From Phanerodontia chrysosporium (lineage: Eukaryota > Basidiomycota > Agaricomycetes > Polyporales > Phanerochaetaceae): 64,000 bases of DNA. The stretch is taken from the NCBI GenBank assembly GCA_001910725.1, contig MJGA01000014.1, positions 558,001 through 622,000 on the forward strand. The letters run 5' to 3'. The notes under the pieces are model-generated. The model did no database searches, had not been told where the DNA came from, and was given only the letters and a program-made list of their open reading frames with translations. Below, piece after piece: positions 11,943 through 24,230 of this stretch. Both the position numbers and the translations under genes were made by a program. Within the stretch, counting starts at the first letter, position 1. Each line of letters begins with the position of its first letter.

Positions 11943-14749
11943 ATGGCAAAGAAACGGAAGGAGGCAACACAGTCCAACACCCTCGACGCCTTCTTCAAAA
12001 AAGGCGGCAACGATGCTAACAAGAAGGCCAAGCTGCGGGCGACCGAACCGTCACAGGCTACCAAGCGGAACGAGAAGAAGCCATCGTTCAAGGTTGCTCC
12101 TGAGGATATCATAGTGATTGACGACGACGACCCGCAAGAACTTATCATCTTGGATGGCTCTTCGGACATTGAGGTGCTGGAGGATTCACCCTCCGTAGTC
12201 CCGTCTTCCAAGACAGCCAAGGCGGGGCCGTCAAACCAGCAGGCACGCAGGGCATCTCATGCCCGGCGCAGCCCAGTCTCCACTGTCGAAGATGTCGACA
12301 TGTCGTTTGGTGAGCCCTCGCTTCTCGCAGGCGAACACAGGTCCCTGCCAAAACGTACAGACGAAGCTAGGCCGGACTTCGGCATGCCGACGCTTCTGCA
12401 TAATGAGCCACCATGCAGCTCTCCACCGTCCGCAGCACCTTCATCGTTGTTGCCGACTGTTCGAAACGATACCACGACCTGCCTCGACGGCAGTTACCAG
12501 GCGAGCGCATCGTCAGACGTACCTGCGACAAGAATAGAGAGGCACCCTCACCGTCCATCCCTTGATCCATTACAAAGATCCAACAGCAGTGATGATCTCT
12601 TTCGAGAAGGGACGTCATACACACAGGCTCCTGTCGCCAACGCGACGTCCGCCGATCAGTGGGAGCTCGGCGACGACGAGGCTGCCGAGGACGAGATCAC
12701 TCCGGACGATCAAGAAGTCGACGGCAGGCCTCCGCTGGACGAGCAGGAGGCTGCGGACCCGGACGATCCTGCTCACACGGTGTGTCCGATATGCAACGTA
12801 CCCCTAGTCAAGCTGTCTCAGCTCGTACGTCCGCGGCTCCAGCATTCCTCCACTTTGCACTCACCTTGCTCACAGGAGATCCAGCAACATGTGAATGATT
12901 GCATGGATGCGACTCCACCCTCTCCAGCGAAAGACCCGCCAGCGTCGATATTCCCTGGACCAAGTACTTGCAAGATCCTGAGACCTGTTCCTCCTTGTCA
13001 GGTCATCAATGTATCCCCTGAGCCTCCAGACAATGATGCCCTGAAGACGTGCGATGTCAAGCAAGGCGGTGCGAGCGAGACTGGTGTGTTCTCCATGCTA
13101 ATGAACTCGCATAAGGAGAACGAAGCATGGAAAGAAGCCACCATCGCCGAAGACCGCAACTTCCGACCCACTAAAGCGAACGGCGGGCGACGCAAAGCGC
13201 CCTTCTACAAGGTCATGCAAGGCATGCCTATAGCCGTTGACGCATTCCGTTATGGCACAATACCCGGAGTCACTGCTTACTTCCTGACGTACGACGATCT
13301 TTACCTCTGCGTGGTAGCGTGCTGATGCACGAGGGATGTAGACATGCACACTCAGATCACTATACCAACCTGTCGAGCAACTGGAGGAGTGGACCTATCT
13401 ACTGCTCGGAGGGCACAGCGAATCTGATCGTGCACATGCTCCGCGTCGACCGAAATGGGTCCATCCGCTGCCCATGGACGTCGCGACCGTCATTCCAGAC
13501 ACAGGGGGTGTCACTGTGACGCTAATAGAAGCCAACCACTGTACGTAAGCTTCTGCACTGTGCTGGCTCTTAACTGAGAGCGTCGCAGGTCCCGGGTCGT
13601 GCTTGTTTCTGTTTGAAGGTCCGCAGACCGTCAATGCTGGTGACAGTGCGTACAAGTCGCCGTTTGTCGGCTCGAAGCGCATCTTCCGGTACCTGCATTG
13701 CGGTGACTTCCGTGCTTCGCCGCAGCACGTCCTTCATCCGGCGGTGCGTGGTAAGCGGATAGACACCGTCTATCTCGATACGACGTATCTTGACCCAAAG
13801 GTGTGTTTGTCCCCTCGCAGCGCTTCCCAGTCTGACTAACTCGTGAAATTCTCGAAGTACTGCTTCCCGCCGCAGAGCGAAGTCATCTCGGCCTGCGCGG
13901 AGCTTGCGAAACGCATCGTCTCGGGCGAGTCGCTGCAGGCGGACAATGTGAAGAATGCCCGCGTGGACAGCTTCTTCAGCGTACAGGAAAAGTCCAAGGA
14001 CAAGTGCACGTCAAAGAATGAGCGCACACTTGTCATCGTGGGGTATGCGAGACATTACCTCGACGCGAGAACATCTGTGCTGATGCACACCTACCAGGAC
14101 GTACTCTATCGGCAAGGAGCGCATCGTGAAAGCGATTGCGAAGGCTTTGGGGAGCAAGGTCTACAGCGACTCGCGCAAGACCGCTATCTTGCGCTGTCAA
14201 GCCGACACTGAGCTTGACGACATGCTCACCTCCGATCCGCTTGAGGCAGGGGTGCACTTGTTGCCGCTGGGAGTCATTAACTCTGACAGGCTCAAGCTGT
14301 ACATGGACCAGTGGAACGGACATTGGACGAAGGTCGTCGGGTTCAGGCCAACGGGCTGGACGTAAGTCGTGTACGAGAGGCATCTCAGGCTAGTCGTCCT
14401 TATCACATGTAGGTTCACTCCCGCAAACGGCACCGATAATTCGCCTTCCATTGCGTCCATCATTGCCAAGTCCCAAGCCAAGTCCTTCACGCATGCCAAC
14501 ATCAACTCTATGAAGAACTCAACGTCGAGCTTGCAGCTGTATGGCGTGCCGTACTCCGAACACAGCTCGTTCTTCGAACTGACGTGCTTCGCGCTCTCGT
14601 TTGACTGGGGTCGGATGATTGCAACTGTCAACGTTGGCACCGAGACGTCGAGGGGAAAGATGGCGAAGTGGGTCGAGAAGTGGGAAGCGGAGAAGAAAAG
14701 GCGGGGAAAGATAGAAGTGGTTCAATATAGGTCTCCTGAATATTGGTGA
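11943..14749 (+). CDS. pso2: DNA interstrand crosslink repair nuclease Pso2/Snm1
   Basis: Metallo-beta-lactamase/beta-CASP 5' exonuclease acting in interstrand crosslink repair in the nucleus. The N-terminus carries basic clusters and SNTLDAFFKK, which resembles a PCNA-interacting (PIP) box with Ser in place of Gln. Next is an acidic IDDDD patch and a UBZ4-type C2HC finger (CPICNVPL...QQHVNDC). The nuclease follows with GVTAYFLTHAHSDHY (HxHxDH), EANHCPGS, HCGDFR, LDTTYLDPKY, and the beta-CASP part ending in YSEHSS. Seven exons. In the third, the conserved run from RVDRKWVHPLPMD to TLIEANHC is in frame only if an A is restored in the AAA at about 13453-13455. The rest reads cleanly. Confidence 0.9.
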
Positions 14750-14985
14750 CGTGCTTGCATAATACCTATCGTTCGCTATCTAGACACCTTCTCTACTGCG
14801 GCTTTGTGGCTACAGACCATCGCCTCGCAAATCTGCGCGCAGCTATGCAGCAGTCGAGCATTGCAGGGCAGGACCGCACGGATTAGGCAGGTCTTTGATA
14901 AGATCATCTGGCGTCGAGTGCATCAATGCGCTCACAACAGCCCGAAGAGAATGAGCAGAGCTGTACAGCTTGCAACCCGACCGCC

Positions 14986-17862
14986 ATGACCTCCCTCATC
15001 CAGACTGTCCGAACGAGTGCGTGACCTGTGCCGCACGAGCCTCGAGCCCCGCTGATTGTGCTCCGCAGAGTTCCTGGAGGCGATCAGGTCGGTCAACCCC
15101 CCGGCGCGCTGGAAGATCCTCGTTGTAGACGAGCACTCGCAGCAGCTCCTTGGATCCGTCCTGAAGCAGTTCGATATCCTGGAGGAGAATGTCACTCGTG
15201 CGTGCATGCCCCCGCCTCCTGCGTCCCGCCCTTTGCTCACACGCAGCACGTAGTCATCGAGGCGATCACGAACTACCGCGAGCCCCAGCCGTCGATGGAG
15301 GCCGTGTACCTCCTCATGCCGACGTCCCAGAACGTAGACCGCATCATACGCGACTTCTCCGGTGGCCGCCAGCAGTACGCTGCGGCGCACCTCTTCTTCA
15401 TCGATGGTATGTATGTGTCGCTGCTTCGTGCCAGCCCAAGACGCGACTGCTTAGCGACACTGTGATCCCAAGGCATCTCTGAACCGCTCTTCGAGAAATT
15501 AACGTCCTCGCCGGCCGAGCCGTTCCTCAAGGCACTTCAGGAGCTCTACATCAACTTCTGGGGTGAGTCTCGCTTTGGGGCATCCCTGCATGGATGGCGT
15601 GCTAAGTATTGTAGCTTTGGAGGCGCAAGCCTTCTCCATCAAGCGACCAGGCCAGTTCTTCAACGTGTTCAGCCCACCGCGGAGCGACGCCACATTCCAA
15701 ACTGCGAGGGCTCAGCTGGAGGAGGAGTTGAGGTTTACGAGTAAGATGGTGCGTCCACGGTGTTACAGTCTCACGATCCCCTGCTCTGACCTCTACCCCA
15801 GCTCGTGAACGTCTGTGTGACCTTAAACGAGTTCCCATATATCCGTTACTATCTTCCCACACATCATCAGCCACTTGGTCCGTTGAAGCCGCATGCTACC
15901 ACACGCGCGCCCCCGCCACCAGAGGGAAGCGGACGCTGGCGTACGCAACTCGCGCGTGGACAGGAAGCTCGCTCTTTCGAAAGCGCGGAGAGTGACTACG
16001 TGGCCAAGGTGCTTGCATTTATGGTTCAGCAAGGCTTGGACGAGTACAAAAGGGCGAACCCAGATTTCCCGGTGCGTGCAGGCAGATTGCTCCGCGTCGG
16101 TGCTAGCTTAAGTCTCTCGCCTCTATGTATAGAAAGAGACAGGGAGACCTCGTTCAACCCTGATCATTACAGACCGGACGATGGACACGATGGCGCCATT
16201 CCTGCATGAATTTACCTACCAGGCAATGGCGACGGACCTGTTGCCGATTGAAAATGGGACGAAGTACACGTACAAGTTCCAAACGGCAGCGGGTACATAT
16301 GAAGACAAGACGGCCACACTCTCGGATGCGGACAATGTCTGGACGGAGATTAGACACATGCACATGCGTGAGGCCATTGACAAACTCATGGCCGACTTCA
16401 ACCAGTTCATGCAAGACAACGCGGGCTTCAAGGGGTGCGTGCGGTTCCAGCCAATGAGCAGATGTGGCGTGCTGACCGTGCAGTAGAGAGGGCGCTGCCA
16501 ATTTGAACGACATGAAGGACATGCTTGCCAACCTCCCGCAATTCCAAGAGCAGCGAGAAAAGGTCTGTATATGCGTCATTCTATCTTTAGCAGCACGTCA
16601 CCAATATTGTTTTGCAGTTCTCGCTTCACCTGAATATTGCACAAGAGTGCATGGGCATTTTCGAGCGGGCAAAGCTTCCAGCCATCGCCACTGTTGAGCA
16701 GAACTGCGCTACAGGAGTCACTGCGGAGGGAAAGACCCCTAAGCACCTCGTGGAGGAGATGGTGCCGTTGCTCGATGCTCGGGATGTGCAGTACGTCGCC
16801 CATTTCCTCGTTAATCCACTCGCTGACAGCGCCATGCAGGAATGTTAACAAAGTTCGTATTATTGCACTGTACATTCAACACCGTGACGGCGTTCCAGAC
16901 GAGGATCGTCGCCGGCTATATCAACATGCACGTTTGTCCCTGCCCGATCAAGATGCCGTCAACGCCCTCGTGCACTTGGGTATTCGGATAAGTAGGGTCA
17001 GTAAGACCGCGATCTGCAAGTTACGGGGTTCTGATCTAGGAGTCAGGGACCAAATGACAAAGATACCAAGAAGAGACTGAAAATGAAGCAAAGTAACGAA
17101 GAGGAGTACGAACTATCACGATACAAGCCATTACTACGTACCGTAATCGAGGTTCGTTTAATGTGGCTATGATGACGGACAGCAGCTTACCGTGCCTTTA
17201 GGACCATGTCGGTAATAAACTAGACCCAACGCTGTTCCCATATGTCAAGGACCAACCATCCCTTTCCGCGGCGCCCAGCCTCAAGGCGACCCCTTCTACT
17301 GGTGCGACTTCTTTGCGGAGCGCGAAGCCAAGTTGGCACCGCGCGGCAAAGCCCGGCGCGACTCAGGAGAACAAGCAACGAGTGCTCGTGTTCGTCGCCG
17401 GTGGTATGACTTATTCGGAGATGCGCGAGGCGTACCTGCTTTCGAAGAGTCTCAACAAGGACATCATCATTGGTATGAAGCGTCTCGCTTGTTCTTCGCG
17501 CCGCCAGAGAGCTCATTGGCCCGCCTGACGCAGGTTCGTCGCACACCATAACCCCGAAGGAGTTCGTCGACGACCTCAAGGTGCTCGAGATTGGGGGTGT
17601 CGGTTCACGTGCCCTGCCCAACGGCGTGGGTGAGGGCCGCGGCCCTCGCGCATTCCAGGACTTCTACGACGAGGTCTACTACACGCGCGACGCGCCCCCG
17701 CCACAGCCTGCTGCGCCTGCGCCGCAAACGCGTGCACAACCCGGCCGTGCTGGCAAGCCCTCGCCCATCCCGTCGTACGCGAGCGGAAACTCGGTGCCGT
17801 CGACACCGAGCACACCCGTGGAGGAAAAGAAGAAGAAGAAACGGGGCCTCTTCCATTTCTAG
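14986..17862 (+). CDS. sec1: Sec1/Munc18 family protein, exocytic Sec1 type
   Basis: SM protein that binds syntaxin/SNARE complexes and promotes vesicle fusion at the plasma membrane. It starts MTSLIQTVRTK. Family segments in order: WKILVVDEHS, LIEAITNYREPQPSMEAVYLL, RPRSTLIITDRTMDTMAPFLHEFTYQAMA, KHLVEEMVPLLDARDV, KVRIIALYI, and VLVFVAGGMTYSEMREAYLLS. All exons join in frame through about a dozen short introns, so the gene looks intact. The last 70 or so residues form a Pro/Ser-rich tail ending in a Lys run and GLFHF, an extension beyond the SM core. The gene lies 236 bp downstream of pso2 on the same strand. Confidence 0.92.
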
Positions 17863-18709
17863 ACCCACTCGCAAACATCGCTCGGAATTTCTACGCACAT
17901 ATCTCGACTGTCTGGTGATTCCCCCTCGTCCTTGGAAGACCTCGTTCCCTCGCACATATCCGCCGTCATTCCCGCCCTCCTTCTAATCCCGTAACATACA
18001 ACCTTAATACGCTTATTTGTTATTTGAATACATGGATGCCGTTATGTTCTTATGCTACTCGACAGGAACATCCAGGGATGGTTGGACGTCAGAAGTGTCG
18101 GTTGTCTAGCACGACGGCCCACCGTGCTGCTTTCATGGGCAGACATTGGCTGTCGCTCCCGACCTCTTGACCGCTGGTATGGAAGAGCTTACGTTGAACG
18201 AATAGTGCTCCCGTCAGGACACCGTGCCTAAGGTGGCCTGTTTTTCCGCAAGCGACTTCGGGATGAACGACCGTCACATTGGTGGTAACGGTGGCATGGT
18301 CCCAATGTGGCGTCTGCAAGCACAGTGGAGCAAGCCGATGAAATCGTATGATATACAGGGTACGAGTCCTTACCCATAAAATCAACGGTTCACTTGCCAT
18401 ATTGTCTAAGCTGAGAGGATTTTGTGCATGCCACGGACGAGGCTTTAGGAAAGGATGAGGCATTTCTTCCCCGCCTCCTCCCGGGCGCCTATGTGTGCCT
18501 CGTTCGCTGCGACCACCACGACGATGAAGCTTCCCCCGCGACACGCAGCTGCCGACGTAGAAACGGTTTCTCTCCGCTCATTTTCTATTGAAAACAGGCG
18601 ACATGCACGCTATCAAACCCTAACTCCGCACGCAGAATCTGCCTCATGTGAAGCGTATGGCTGCACATGCTCATAAGGTCGCGCTCCGTGAGCGGGATCG
18701 CCACCCAAG
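17863..18709. other. Intergenic, sec1 3' and DUF1996 gene promoter
   Basis: About 850 bp with no coding sequence I can support. Open frames on both strands lack domains and intron structure. Confidence 0.55.
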
Positions 18710-20971
18710 ATGGCTCCCATCACGACCCACATCGTCTTGGCCTGGTGCTGTGCACTGGCGCACCTTGTGCAAGTCCTTGCCCAGCAGTACGTGATCTTCG
18801 GTGGTACCACTTCGGTCGTCCAGACGCGCCTCGACCCCATTGTGAATCCCGGCACTGTAAGTGCAGGGCCTGGACGCTCGACCTGTGTCACTGAAATGAT
18901 CGTTTTTACCAGTACGGTGGCCATGTGCACGATGTCTTTGGCGGAAGCGGGTTTTCCGAGAACTACGACTACAACCAGCTCATTCAGAGCCAGTGTACCA
19001 CAATGGAGGTTACCAAGGACTTCAGTAATTATTGGGTGGTGAGTGCAGCACGTTTAATGTTATTAGTAGATTTTACATATTTTATTGTAGCCTGCAATGT
19101 ACTACGTCGACCCTAACACCGGGTCCTACACGCTGATGAGTGCGTCTAGCAATATGCACCGGATCATATTTTTTTACTAACGCCTCTCTCAGAGAGTACG
19201 ATGAACATCTATTATCTTATTCGTCCAGGTCCGAACAATGACAAGATTCAGCCGTTCCCTCAAGGCCTTAGGGTTAGTCTTCAGCGGACACAGAGGCGAC
19301 ATGACTTAGATGTTCTTTAGATGGTTGCCGGAGATAATGAAAGGGGAACATACAATTCATCAGATCCGACAAATCAAGCAGTCAGCTACGTATGTTTAGG
19401 TGAGTGCCATCGCTCATCTGCAGGAATCCAAGGCTCACCGAGTTTCAGACTATAATAATAACCATCAGGGCGACCCCGACTGGGCTGAACGACCGAACTT
19501 CTTTGACCATCAATGCCCGGATGGTATGCGTGCGCAAGTGTTCTTCCCGTCGTGCTGGGATGGCAAGAACCTCGACAGTGCAGACCACAAGTCTCACATG
19601 TCCTATCCGATTGGCGCATACAACGATGGGTACTGCCCGGACTCTCACCCCGTGCACCTGATCTCGCTCTTCTACGAACTTTTCGTACCGACGAACAACT
19701 ACCCCTACAACGGCGCAGGCACCTGGTCGTTCTCGAACGGTGACACCGTTGGGTATCGCTACCACGGCGACTTCGCGATGGGTTGGTCAGACACTGGGCT
19801 GCTGCAGCAGTTCATCGACAACTGCCCGAACGCGCAGGGCAACGTCGCGGACTGCCCCGCGTTTGCGGCTGTGATGGACACGGCCGCTGCTAGCGCGTGC
19901 CAGTTCGACGGCATGATCGTGAACGAGGACATCGGCGACGTGAGCCCCATCGCGAAGTTGCCTGGCTGCAACCCGACCTGGGATGGCACGGGCTCGATGC
20001 CGACGTGCGGCGGGACCGACAACCCTGGGCTCGTCAACGCGATCACGCCCCTACCGGCGGGCTGGAGCGATCTCGGTTGCATTGCGGAGGGAACGAGTGG
20101 ACGTGCTCTGCCCAACCTCGTCTTCCAGGGTGGCAATACCACGAAGGCTGGCTGCAGCGCGCTGTGCGCTAACCAGGGGCTGCCGTACGCTGGCGTCGAG
20201 AACGGTAACGTAGGTCTTTTTACCTATCTACGTACTAGCGTGTAACTGATACAAACTCCCCAAGCAATGCTTCTGTGGCTCGGCACTCATGAACGGCGCA
20301 GTAACATCGACAGTCCCACAAGAGCAATGCAATGGTCGGTGCTCAGGGAACTGTACGCGATGCCACCTTCACGCTTCCTGTACCTGCTGACCTAGTCCAA
20401 CAGCACTCGAGACCTGTGGTGGGCCGAACAAGCTGCAGCTCTTGCACAACCCGAATCCTGTGCCTGTATCCCTGCCGCTTGGGTCCTCCGGGTCGCCGCA
20501 GCCGCCTCCTAGCCCAACGAGCAGCACCGCCCCCGCAGCGTCGTCTGCGCCCACGACTGGCTCCACTGGCGGCACGCAGTGGGTGAACACGAGCTGCAAC
20601 AAGGACGGCTCCAGCCGTGCCCTGACGGGCTACTCGTTCGCGAGCGACCAGATGACGCCGTCCCTCTGCCAGAGCGCGTGCGCGTCGCGCGGCTTCTCGA
20701 TGGCAGGCCTCGAGTACGGCGCAGAATGCTACTGTGCGTACACCCCCCGCACGCCTCCGCGAACCACTGCTGACTGTTTTTTGCAGGTGGAAACAGCTTC
20801 CAGAACAACCTCGGGCAGACGATCGATGCGGGCCAGTGCGGGATGCCCTGCACCGGCGACGCGTCCTCGAAGTGCGGCGGCGCATGGGCATTGAGTGTCT
20901 TCACTGCTGCAAAGCCGACATCGGGACGCAAGCGGATGCAGCGGCGCTCACGCCGGTCTATGTTCCTGTGA
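18710..20971 (+). CDS. Secreted DUF1996 protein with two WSC domains
   Basis: Signal peptide (MAPITTHIVLAWCCALAHLV), then a DUF1996 domain with RLDPIVNPGT, YGGHVHDVFGGSGF and FFDHQCPDGMRAQVFFPSCWDG, HLISLFYEL and YHGDFAMGW. A first WSC domain follows (GNTTKAGCSALCANQGLPYAGVENG, QCFCGSALM, CSGNSLETCGGPNKLQL). A Pro/Ser/Thr-rich linker and a second WSC domain (TPSLCQSACASRGFSMAGLEYGAECYC, CGMPCTGDASSKCGG) complete it. WSC domains bind polysaccharides; the biochemical role of DUF1996 is not established, so an extracellular glycan-associated function is inference. The protein ends in a basic stretch (KRMQRRSRRSMFL). All introns join in frame. Confidence 0.9.
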
Positions 20972-21331
20972 GGAGAACATGTCTCCATTCTCAACGGGCA
21001 GGCGGGAACATCCGCCGAGTATAATTATGGGTATTGTATGATATAACTCTTCCGCTGGAGGAAGGGCACGCTCTGCACCGCAAGTGACACCGCAGGCAAG
21101 CCTAGCGATAGGTGATGAAAGATAGAATATGGCGTCGATGGCCAGTCTTTGCATGTATAGTAGATAGGTTATTTGCACGCCAGGGCGTGGCTATGTACTA
21201 TAGGCACACAGGGCAGGCTCCAATACGAGTTTTTATGCAGGAACGGCAGCTTCCGCACCCTCATTGTGACGAGCCCAGGTTGGTATTGGTACTTATACAC
21301 GGATCTATACACGAAGCGAGAATCTAAAATA
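20972..21331. other. Convergent intergenic stretch
   Basis: Shared 3' flank of the DUF1996 gene and carboxypeptidase 3. Nothing else recognised. Confidence 0.6.
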
Positions 21332-24123
21332 CTATAGTACAAGGGCTACGCCCAGCACACCGACGAACCACCAGCCAGAAGCATAGCGTCCCACAGCGCC
21401 GCTCGTCTTGCTAGGCACACCAGCACCCGCAGTGACACTACCGGTCGGTGTAGCATGGACAGTGGCGGTTGCGAAGAAGCTGCTCCACGCCGAGATCGTC
21501 GCGCTCGGATACGTATACGTCGACTGCGTCGTGCCTGAGCCGACGTAGATGCCGAGCTGGCCGGGGAGCACAGGGCCCGCCAGCGCGGAGTCCTCGCCCC
21601 CGATGACGGTCACGTCCCCGCTGGCGTTCGTGACGAGCCCGGTCTTGTTGTTCCCGAGGATGAACTCCCGTGCGAACACGTACGCCTACGTGGCGTGTCA
21701 GCTGCAGCTCAGAAAGGGTGGAAAGCAGGGATACGCACGCGCTCGGGCTGCTGCTGCGCGACAAGGTGACCTGCGTTCTCGAACAGGACGTACGTCCAGT
21801 TGCGTTCCTGGTGCACGACGCCCGCACGCACACCGTCGTCGCCGTACCACGGCGTCGAGGGCCGTCGCGTGAAGCCCTGGATGCCGCCGAAGGTTGTGTT
21901 TTGAATGACGACTGCATCCAGTCCGTAAGCATACGTCGGAGGATGTAAGAATTTGAGGGACGCACTTTCGGAGGAGAGGTGTGCGACGAGCGAGTCGTCG
22001 TTTCCCGAGTATATGATGACTTGTACGCCATGCCTGGTCGCGTTCGTCGCAAGCTCCGTGAGAAAGACCATCGGTCTGCGAGATGGAGTCAGTGCCGCTA
22101 TTGATGATCTCTCCCATGCAAAACTGACTCGGGACTGGGGTCATAGGCCTCCAATACGTTGCCTGCACGCGTCATAGGTGAGTATATGCGCTGCCTACAG
22201 CACGCTTGGCTGCGTACCGAACGGATAGTCGATACTTTCTACCCAGTCTTTGCTCGTCGGGGCGTGGATCGCAGCGCGGGTATGATTATCTTGAAGAATA
22301 AGCATGCATATAGTGACCATCATGCAGAGACGCACTGTTCAGGAAGACGCTGGCATCCATAGGAGCCTCCGGCTGGAGCGCGTCCGGGATGTTGTACACG
22401 TCAAAGCCGGTCATCCAATCATGCCCCTCTGCACAACTACGAGGTCAGTCCACAAAATATGAGTGGAGAAACCATGGTCACGTACTCCACGGAAGACTGA
22501 AATTGACCGCGTAGTCGATCATCTCGTCAAAGAGGTCGCACAGATACCACGGATCGATAGTGCCATTCGCGCGTCCCGCAAGATCGCGCTTCCACTCGTC
22601 GCGCCTCGCAAGCCGCGCCGCGTCCTCGGGCGTGCTCCGGCGCACGACGCCCGCTCGCCGCTCGAGGACGTCCTGCTTGAGCGCCTGCTTGAAGAGGCGC
22701 GTTTTGTGCGCGCGGCGCCGCCTCGCTAGCGCACCGTCGAGGCTCGGGAATGGCGGATTCAGACTCGGAAAGGGCCCTGCCTGCGGGTACGTCAGGTTCA
22801 GGTCGTACCCGCACAGATGCGTCCTGGTCAACGGGGCTCAGTAAAGGGCACTGCGGGTGCTGAGCGGGGCGCTTGCTTACTGTTCTTTGAAGTATGCGTA
22901 TACTTGTCTGTCGTATCCTATCAGCTGAGGGTAGGTCTCGATCACGGACAGCTGGGAAGGTGTGAGTGGTATGCGACGGAGATGAACAGGGACGCTCTAC
23001 CACGGGCAGCATCTCGAACTCGAAGCCGCTCCCTATCGCGCCATCCCCGATGGCGATGCGCGAGAGGTTCACGGGCGGGTCTTCCATGCTGAAGTACGCC
23101 TTGGCAATGTACGGCTTTATGTATCGAGATCAGCTTATGCTCAGGAGAGGCGGTTGCTTAGACGCACAATGTATGTACCAGCGTAGCTCTCGCCTGTTAG
23201 ATGCAAAGGCCTCGTCTTCAGGCTTGGGAAGACCTTGACTAGGTTGGAGAGAAATCCCATCTGTACGCATGGGGCAGTCAATTCGATGTTGAAAATATTT
23301 GCACGCCAAGCACTCACAAAATCTTGGCCCATCTGGTCTTCATCCCTGACTGAGCGGTACCTCAATGTGAAATAGACAACATCAAATCTACGAAACTGCT
23401 CACCATAGCCGTCACTGTCGGCTGTAGAGAATCCGGTTCCGCTGAAGGGTCATTAGCAGGAGGCCTTCTGTTCGAGAAAGCGGAGTTACACAGGCTGGTC
23501 TACCCAGACGTAATCGGCTAGCCGGTCCCAGCTGTAGTTGTTTGGAACCGTCGAATAGTCCTCACGGATGTGCAGAGGCCCGTTCTGCCAAGCAAAAGTG
23601 AGTTCTACGTCGTCCGTCCCAATGTCGCCGTTCTGCTTGCCTCAAAGAACAGTCCAATCATGCTCGAGGACCCTGGTCTGCGCCACCGAGTTTCATGAAC
23701 AGCGTCCTCCACTGGTGTTTAGCTGATCGTGTGCTTACCCTCCGTTTAGCCAGATACCCCAAGGTTCTGTGCTCTCCCCAGCAGTCGCAGTGAGGGAGCC
23801 CAGCTTGCTCTCCCAAGCCCAGAAGAACAGAGTATCGTTTGGATGGTCCGGGCGGTTGACGGGGATGTTACCAGCCCAGTTCCGGCCTACAGGAAAGGTG
23901 ACATTGGGTAATTTCTCTGTGACTTGGAAGTCTAGTGCGACAGTAAGCGGGGCCAATGAATAATGATTATCAGGTTGCACTTACAAGACTGCCAGGCGGG
24001 GCTGAACGGCTCCAGCGGCTTGTGAGGGTAGTCTTGCGGATAGCTGCCTGGTAACACGTCCGAGCGGACACTAGCGAGGAAAGTTAACAAGGCGAGCCAA
24101 CGCTGGGCTCGACGGGCACCCAT
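21332..24123 (-). CDS. Secreted serine carboxypeptidase S10, copy 3, GPI-type
   Basis: Third S10 paralogue, inverted relative to copies 1 and 2 and about 12 kb from them. Sixteen exons match copy 1 base for base in length through most of the gene (37, 95, 38, 32, 93, 114, 71, 338, 93, 72, 34 and 110 nt), giving 661 codons with no frame break. Signal peptide at the N-terminus, then WLNGGPGSSS, GTGFSTADSDGYG, GESYAG (nucleophile Ser), YSGNDDSLV (Asp) and ENAGHLVAQQQ (His). The C-terminal hydrophobic tail suggests a GPI anchor. Intron 3 has a GCAAGC donor just after LFFE, so it is a GC-AG intron; the other copies have GT there. This intact copy is the best template for judging the other two. Confidence 0.93.
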
Positions 24124-24224
24124 CCTGCCGTCCTGCTAGGCAAATGGGGCCTGGGGGAGAATTGACGGAAAGTCGCGCGTAAGTGTAAGTGGGTGCCAAC
24201 CCCGCGGGCCCACCGAACTGCGGT

Positions 24225-24230
24225 TATATA
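24225..24230 (-). promoter_or_regulatory. TATA box of carboxypeptidase 3
   Basis: TATATA on the minus strand about 102 bp upstream of the start codon at 24123. Confidence 0.5.
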
